Source of the DNA: Methylococcaceae bacterium UBA1147
GTDB lineage: Bacteria; Pseudomonadota; Gammaproteobacteria; Methylococcales; UBA1147
Length of the DNA stretch: 10,829 nt
Assembly (NCBI GenBank): GCA_002311315.1
Contig: DBZZ01000047.1
Location: forward strand, 31,779 to 42,607
Direction of reading: 5' to 3'
Shown here one piece after another: positions 6,586 to 10,829 of this stretch; position 1 is the first letter of the stretch, and every line of letters starts with the position of its first letter. Position numbers and translations under genes: made by a program. The notes below the pieces were generated by a model that was not told where the DNA came from, ran no database searches, and worked only from the letters and a program-made list of their open reading frames with translations.

Positions 6586-8043
6586 CTAGAATACATAGCC
6601 AAGACCCAGATTGAACTCGTCCGGTACGCTTCCCGTACTGGCCGAAAAATTCCTGTAGTCCGCCTTGATGACAATGTTTGGAATCGGTTTATAGTTCAGG
6701 CCGAACTGGAAAATCTGCCGATTCAGGTTTCCATCATCCGCGTAACCATTAGGTACGCTAGCAATCGTGTCGTATTGCTCATAACGGAAAAATGGTGCCA
6801 GGTATTGCAGGGTATCTGGAAATACCAGCGGCAGAACATTGTAACCGGCTTCGGTATACCAGCCGTAGTTGGAACTGCCAATCGTCTCACCCTTCTCGGC
6901 ACTCAGGGCGGCCGCGTCATCGATATGACCCCAGGCTCCCAGTGCACGGAATTCCAGCCCGCGGTATTTCCATTGCAGGTGTGCCTCGTAAAGCTGGGTA
7001 AAGGCATCGACCCTTTGCCCTGAATAGGTCTGGCTCTGCGCGGAATCCCCAAGATAGGCCGAGGCTCCGAACGACAATCCCGGATAAACCGGCGGCGAAT
7101 AATCTACACGGCCGACCCAGGCCAGGTCCTCTGCTTTCACCTTGCTGCCGGACTGCCGCCCTCCCCGTATGCCGGATGAAGTAAAGTTCCGGGCATTCAA
7201 TCCATTCATTGCATATGTCGTGTAGGTCAGTCCCGGCAGTATTTCACCGAACAAACCAACCCCCATTTCACGCCAGGTCGATGGAATAATGCTTCGTTCC
7301 ACCTGAGGCCTCTGGGTACCGAAGAAATAAGGCGACTCGTGAATCAGGTTAACAAAGCCCATCGGAGTCAGCACCAGGCCTGCCCGTACATTCAGTCGGC
7401 GGTCCATCAGGAAATCGATGTTTGCAAATTCGACCGATACGGATCCTTCCTTACCGGTTGACGCGTGCTCGAATTCCAGTTCACTGTTAAACAGGATATT
7501 GTCACTAAACCGGTATCCCAGATACATCACCGCCCTCAGAAAGTCGGCCGTATCACTTGTGCTTCCCTGGTCCGAAACATAGTTCGTATAATAAGCCTCT
7601 CCGTATCCGCCGATCGAAAGTCCCTTGTCGGTCTGGTAAACCTTGGACGCCGCAGGTCCCAGTCCATACTGGCTTTTCAGGGCTTTTTCCTCCGGAATCA
7701 CCAGCGCGGTACGCAGTTTTTCCACTTCCTGCCCCAGGATATTGGTCTTGCGGGCAACCTCCCTGATATCTGGGGATTCCGGCCCAGAATCCAGCTTCCT
7801 GCCCAGTGCGGCACTCGCCGAACTCTGGTTCGACGTCGCCGTCTGTTGCGCCTGGGCGTCCAGTTTTCTGTTCAAGGCATCGATCTGCTGCTGCTGCTGC
7901 TGAATGATTTGCCACAGTTGATCGATATCGTGAGGTTTTTCCGCGGCATGCCCGACGGTATGTCCGGATAAAAACAGAGCCAGTATGGCGCTGCCAAATA
8001 CTCCAGAAAACAATGGATTCACGTCTGCTCTCTTATAGATCAT
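6586..8043 (-). CDS. Outer-membrane porin with N-terminal periplasmic coiled coil
   Basis: 485 residues from the ATG at 8043. A signal peptide (about 1-33: SAILALFLSGHTVGHA-A) is followed by a Gln-rich coiled coil (QLWQIIQQQQQQIDALNRKLD, about 42-62) and a second helical stretch (REVARKTNILGQEVEKLRTAL, 94-114). This is the trimerisation layout of several proteobacterial porins. From about 141 (GLSIGGYGEAYYTNY) to the end there are repeated amphipathic beta-strands with polar loops. The protein ends in LGLGYVF: a C-terminal Phe is the classic outer-membrane insertion signal. It is first in the operon, behind a Fur-controlled promoter, so it probably admits the substrate of the flavin system. 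Start choice is open: a GTG at 8022 has a better ribosome binding site (AAGAGAG, 5 bases away), whereas the ATG gives a positively charged signal-peptide N-region. It resembles phosphate-selective-type porins in shape, but substrate specificity is unknown. Confidence 0.9.
   Translation of the reverse strand: MIYKRADVNPLFSGVFGSAILALFLSGHTVGHAAEKPHDIDQLWQIIQQQQQQIDALNRKLDAQAQQTATSNQSSASAALGRKLDSGPESPDIREVARKTNILGQEVEKLRTALVIPEEKALKSQYGLGPAASKVYQTDKGLSIGGYGEAYYTNYVSDQGSTSDTADFLRAVMYLGYRFSDNILFNSELEFEHASTGKEGSVSVEFANIDFLMDRRLNVRAGLVLTPMGFVNLIHESPYFFGTQRPQVERSIIPSTWREMGVGLFGEILPGLTYTTYAMNGLNARNFTSSGIRGGRQSGSKVKAEDLAWVGRVDYSPPVYPGLSFGASAYLGDSAQSQTYSGQRVDAFTQLYEAHLQWKYRGLEFRALGAWGHIDDAAALSAEKGETIGSSNYGWYTEAGYNVLPLVFPDTLQYLAPFFRYEQYDTIASVPNGYADDGNLNRQIFQFGLNYKPIPNIVIKADYRNFSASTGSVPDEFNLGLGYVF
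7885..7902 (-). repeat. (CAG)6 trinucleotide tract in the porin gene
   Basis: Six perfect CTG triplets on the plus strand (CAG on the coding strand) encode six consecutive Gln residues in the coiled coil of the porin. Slippage would lengthen or shorten the helix by whole codons and leave the frame intact, so it could change coiled-coil length but would not switch the gene off. Confidence 0.85.
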
Positions 8044-8066
8044 GGTTAAATGGCTAAAAAGTGGTC

Positions 8067-8096
8067 ATTTTATTACACGATTAACTCTTAATGCAA
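8067..8096 (-). promoter_or_regulatory. Sigma-70-type promoter of the porin operon
   Basis: On the minus strand TTGCAT (8096-8091) and TAAAAT (8072-8067) are separated by 18 bases, a good sigma-70 pair. Transcription would start near 8060, giving a leader of about 17 bases to the ATG at 8043 or about 38 bases to the alternative GTG at 8022. The -35 element lies inside the Fur-box match, so bound Fur would block RNA polymerase. Confidence 0.55.
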
Positions 8097-8111
8097 ATGA
8101 TTCGCATTCGC
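8090..8111. promoter_or_regulatory. Fur box upstream of the porin operon
   Basis: AATGCAAATGATTCGCATT (8090-8108) is palindromic at all but three positions, one of them the unpaired centre pattern. Aligned as GCAAATGATTCGCATTCGC (8093-8111) it matches 12 of 19 bases of the classical Fur consensus GATAATGATAATCATTATC, including the ATGAT and CATT cores. It overlaps the -35 element of the porin promoter, the typical position for Fur repression by Fe(II). A related Fur-family regulator (Zur, Mur) could use a similar site, but the ATGATTCGCATT form suits Fur best. Confidence 0.65.
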
Positions 8112-8718
8112 GCCTTGATTACATCTCTTTGTCAGAAGAAACCAACCAGGGCCGATGCAACACGTTCCGGGTGCGACTGAACGCAGGCGAACCAGATCGT
8201 GGACATGGACGGAAAATGGTCACGGGGTGTTCTGTTTCTCGAACGCAGAGCGCCCGATACAAAGCTCGTCTGTAACCGGAATTTTCGGGCTGGTAAGAAC
8301 CGGCACACAGGGAATCCAGACCGGCTTTACGTCACCCAGTATCCTGAATCATTCCGCAACTGAGCTCGGCCCATCATGGGAACCTTGGCCATGTCACTCG
8401 CCTTTCAGGAGGTACAGCGAACCACAGTTTCTAACAGTTGGATAGCCGCCGAATCGAAACCGATACCCGCCAGCCTCCGCCGGATGCAGATGCGGATGCG
8501 GATGCACATGGAAGATCGTCGAGTACCGCGCGATTCGATGAATTTAAATTGGACAGCTAAAAGCCCCGAACCACTACAATGAATCCTGCAGAAATTGCGA
8601 AAGCAGCGAGTTTGTCGGCACCTCTTTCACCCCGCGGGGCGTCTTTCCTGTTCAGGCTTGGCTTCTGCGTCGCTCTCTTGCCGGATTTCCAGCGCTGCGG
8701 GAGAGGGTCAACACTTGC
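8112..8718. other. Long intergenic spacer without a convincing gene
   Basis: About 600 bases lie between the porin promoter and the end of the SulP gene. Short plus-strand frames occur (8155-8445, 8376-8582), but none has a ribosome binding site plus protein-like composition. The visible structure is the hexamer repeat at 8483-8506 and a 10-base perfect palindrome CCCCGCGGGG near 8630-8640. The palindrome lies just past the SulP stop but has no loop and no T-run. An unannotated small RNA or a decayed gene is possible but not supported. Confidence 0.5.
8483..8506. repeat. Four tandem GATGCR hexamers
   Basis: GATGCA, GATGCG, GATGCG, GATGCA occur head to tail (24 bases), with further partly matching sequence to the right (CATGGA). 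This is a short imperfect tandem repeat in a noncoding spacer. It is too short to be a recognised iteron array and has no other visible context. Confidence 0.7.
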
Positions 8719-10308
8719 TCAACAAAACTTTTCCGTTCTCCTTCCCCATCCCTTGAGATTGATGATCTTCAACCGGATCCCCTTGCGCTTGGCCTCCACC
8801 TTGAAATTGATGATGATCTCGTAGACATCGTAATCGATATATCTTGAATCCGATGCGTCAATAACGACTTCGGAGTGATCGGGCAAATGATCCAGGGTCT
8901 GTAAAATATTCGCCTTATTGAGGAAAGAAACATGTTCCGACAGGCGGATGATGGTTACATCGTTTTCATGTTCCTCGTGGTAATAACCGGCGTTTTTGTA
9001 GTTCTCCAGCAATATGCACAGCAGTGCAATCCCCAAGCCGATACCGATGCCGACCAGAAGGTCAGTGAAGACCAATCCGAGAATGGTGGCAATGTATGGA
9101 ACGAAATGGTACATGCCCATTTGATACATTTTTTTAAACAGTTCGGGCTTGGCCAGTTTGTAGCCAACCACGAACAGAATGGCGGCCAGGCTAGCCAGCG
9201 GAATCAGATTGAGCAGCGTAGGGATCAACAGGACAGTAATGAGCAACAACAGTCCGTGGACAAACGCAGCGGCTTTGGTTCTAGCACCGGCCTGAATGTT
9301 GGCCGAACTGCGCACGATCACCTGAGTGACCGGCAGTCCGCCGATCAGGCCTGATACACTGTTGGCCAACCCTTGAGCAACCAGTTCGCGGTTGGTGGGT
9401 GTCACTCTGGTCTCGGAATCCAGCTTGTCGGTGGCTTCCACGCAGAGCAGGGTTTCCAGGCTGGCAACAACCGCCAGGGTCAATGCGGTCAGATAAACCT
9501 GTGGATTGGTAAGCTGGGAAAAGTCGGGAAAGGTGAACTGCTTCAGCAGATCGGCGCCGCTTTGAACGACTGGAATATTGACCAGGTGTTCTGCACCCAA
9601 CGCCAGCCCGGGAGAAAATGCCTGTAATATCTGACTGATCAGTATGCCAGCAATCACCACGATCAGTGATCCCGGCAGTAGCTGGAAAATCCGCTGCTTT
9701 TTCATCGAAAGCTGTTCCCACAGACCAAGGATTACAAGCGATACACTCGCGATAATCAGCGCGCCGGGCGTGATATAACTCAGCATGTGGGACAATTCGG
9801 AGAAGGTGTTGTAATCATCGCCCTGAAAAAAGGAAATATCACCCTCGTAGTCCCGATCGTATCCCAAGGCATGAGGAATCTGCTTGAGAAAGATGATAAT
9901 GCCGATGCCGGACAACATGCCGTTAATCACTGAGGAGGGGAAAAAATAGGCGATGATACCGGCTTTGCAGAAGCCCATAGCGGCCTGAAAGATGCCCGCC
10001 ACCACCAGGGCCAGTAGAAAAGCCTCGAAACCGAGATCCTGAATAGCCATCAGCACGATGACCGTAAGACCCGCGGCCGGACCGCTTACCCCTAGAGCGG
10101 AATGGCTCACGAGAGGAACGAGGATGCCCCCGATAATGCCGGCGATTAACCCCGAGAACAACGGCGCCCCCGAAGCCATCGCAATGCCCAAGCAAAGAGG
10201 GACGGCCACCAAGAACACCACCACGCCGGCCGGGATATCGTAGCGAAGATTCGACAAAACCCCAAAATCTGGATCGGATTGAAACGGCGGCTTATTTGTG
10301 TACTTCAT
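8719..10308 (-). CDS. SulP (SLC26-like) inorganic anion transporter with STAS domain
   Basis: 529 residues from the ATG at 10308; a GTG at 10350 would add 14 residues but has no spaced ribosome binding site. The transmembrane core spans about 22-435 with the family landmarks: DIPAGVVVFLVAVPLCLGIAMASG (24-47), GVSGPAAGLTVIV (73-85), SLETLLCVEATDKLD (283-297), then NRELVAQGLANSVSGLIGGLPVTQVIVRSSANIQAGARTK (306-344). A C-terminal STAS domain (about 450-520, VTIIRLSEHVSFLNKANIL and EVVIDASDSRYIDYDVYEII) is cytoplasmic and regulatory in this family. SulP proteins move sulfate, bicarbonate or other anions across the inner membrane. This subtype is often found beside or fused to carbonic anhydrase, which would favour bicarbonate, but no carbonic anhydrase gene is in the window, so the substrate stays open. 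It appears to be transcribed alone. Confidence 0.95.
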   Translation of the reverse strand: MKYTNKPPFQSDPDFGVLSNLRYDIPAGVVVFLVAVPLCLGIAMASGAPLFSGLIAGIIGGILVPLVSHSALGVSGPAAGLTVIVLMAIQDLGFEAFLLALVVAGIFQAAMGFCKAGIIAYFFPSSVINGMLSGIGIIIFLKQIPHALGYDRDYEGDISFFQGDDYNTFSELSHMLSYITPGALIIASVSLVILGLWEQLSMKKQRIFQLLPGSLIVVIAGILISQILQAFSPGLALGAEHLVNIPVVQSGADLLKQFTFPDFSQLTNPQVYLTALTLAVVASLETLLCVEATDKLDSETRVTPTNRELVAQGLANSVSGLIGGLPVTQVIVRSSANIQAGARTKAAAFVHGLLLLITVLLIPTLLNLIPLASLAAILFVVGYKLAKPELFKKMYQMGMYHFVPYIATILGLVFTDLLVGIGIGLGIALLCILLENYKNAGYYHEEHENDVTIIRLSEHVSFLNKANILQTLDHLPDHSEVVIDASDSRYIDYDVYEIIINFKVEAKRKGIRLKIINLKGWGRRTEKFC

Positions 10309-10350
10309 TTTACTTTTCTTTATCTTGTCAAAGAATGACAACTGGCGCAC

Positions 10351-10829
10351 CCTACATCAAACCGCATCCATTACGCAATTTCGATGCCATAAAGACAAAT
10401 CAATCATTTGCGGTAGTCACTCGCCGATTCCGGACTCCGGGTGCACGCTTTTAGTGCAAACGCTCTATCACAGGGACCGGTATAGAAACAGTCAACAGTG
10501 GAAGGCAGACCGGATTTCGACCGTTGACCAAGGTCAACTATACGATTAAAACACGCATCAAAAGATCCCTCACGAAATCGCGCACAACGGGGGAATTCTT
10601 AATCACTGACTAGAAGGTGCAACACAATTTACCCGGGCTATCCGGGACTGTTGCCTTGAGGAATCACCTCACTGCAAGTTGTCCATTCACTCGGCGCATA
10701 CGCGGTCAACCACCGCAGCCTCGCATCAGGTCTGCGACACGATTCACGGCCAGTATCAGCACACCGTCGCTTTTTGAATGGGAATCAACGGGGATATTGG
10801 ACGAACCTGTCCAGCGGCCGACATCGACC
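10351..10829. other. Terminal intergenic region
   Basis: About 480 bases upstream of the SulP gene. It contains the FNR/CRP-type palindrome at 10523-10538 and a plus-strand promoter candidate described separately. A minus-strand frame, open from the window edge (10828) to a TGA at 10706-10708, encodes 40 residues with a protein-like patch (DGVLILAVNRVADLM) and may be the end of a gene entering from the right. A plus-strand frame across the same bases is also open, so I do not call a CDS. I find no convincing SulP promoter. Confidence 0.45.
10523..10538. promoter_or_regulatory. FNR/CRP-family operator-like palindrome
   Basis: GTTGACCAAGGTCAAC is a perfect 7-base inverted repeat around AA. The TTGAC-N4-GTCAA core is the half-site layout of FNR/Anr/Dnr/FixK regulators (TTGAT-N4-ATCAA). 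It lies about 215 bases upstream of the SulP ATG. On the plus strand it contains TTGACC, and TAAAAC follows 17 bases later, which could form a sigma-70-type promoter reading toward the right edge. It could serve either direction. Confidence 0.45.

Noticed and set aside
8483..8506. Hexamer repeats as origin iterons or the start of a CRISPR array
   Set aside because: There are only four 6-base units with no spacers, no AT-rich region and no replication gene nearby.
8155..8582. Plus-strand frames in the spacer before SulP
   Set aside because: The products are Arg- and Met-rich from the GATGCR repeats and lack a ribosome binding site or domain.
8630..8642. CCCCGCGGGG palindrome as SulP terminator
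   Set aside because: A perfect palindrome without a loop, and with no T-run on the minus strand, does not make an intrinsic terminator.

Overview
The window looks like the chromosome of a Gram-negative bacterium, most likely a proteobacterium. It encodes an outer-membrane porin ending in Phe, a periplasmic multicopper oxidase, a Fur-type iron box and a SulP-STAS anion transporter. Base composition is roughly balanced and uniform. I see no IS element, integrase, tRNA, rRNA or CRISPR. The species cannot be named from the sequence alone.

Layout, left to right. (1) The 3' end of a PAS plus degenerate GGDEF signalling gene (+). (2) A long minus-strand gene for a secreted multicopper oxidase with all four copper-ligand motifs and an unusual C-terminal beta-rich domain that resembles the outer-membrane copper protein CopB. 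A terminator-like hairpin lies in its leader. (3) A possible 45-residue single-span membrane microprotein (+), then a class V PLP-dependent aminotransferase or lyase (+). (4) A convergent spacer with a bidirectional terminator candidate. (5) A minus-strand operon, transcribed in the order porin, FMN-binding protein, four-helix membrane protein, behind a promoter whose -35 element lies inside a good Fur-box match. (6) A spacer of about 675 bases without a convincing gene. (7) A minus-strand SulP transporter with a C-terminal STAS domain. (8) A terminal spacer with a near-perfect FNR/CRP-type palindrome.

The most interesting unit is the operon at 5421-8043. It combines an outer-membrane channel, an exported protein with the S/TGAT motif used for covalent FMN attachment, and a small membrane protein with a histidine-rich, cytochrome-b-like arrangement, apparently under iron control. 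The parts fit a path for electrons from the membrane to periplasmic flavin, and a channel for a substrate such as ferric iron or an iron chelate. That role is inference. The multicopper oxidase is separately transcribed and probably handles Cu(I) or Fe(II) oxidation. The remaining genes (aminotransferase, SulP, PAS/GGDEF) show no clear link to either system.
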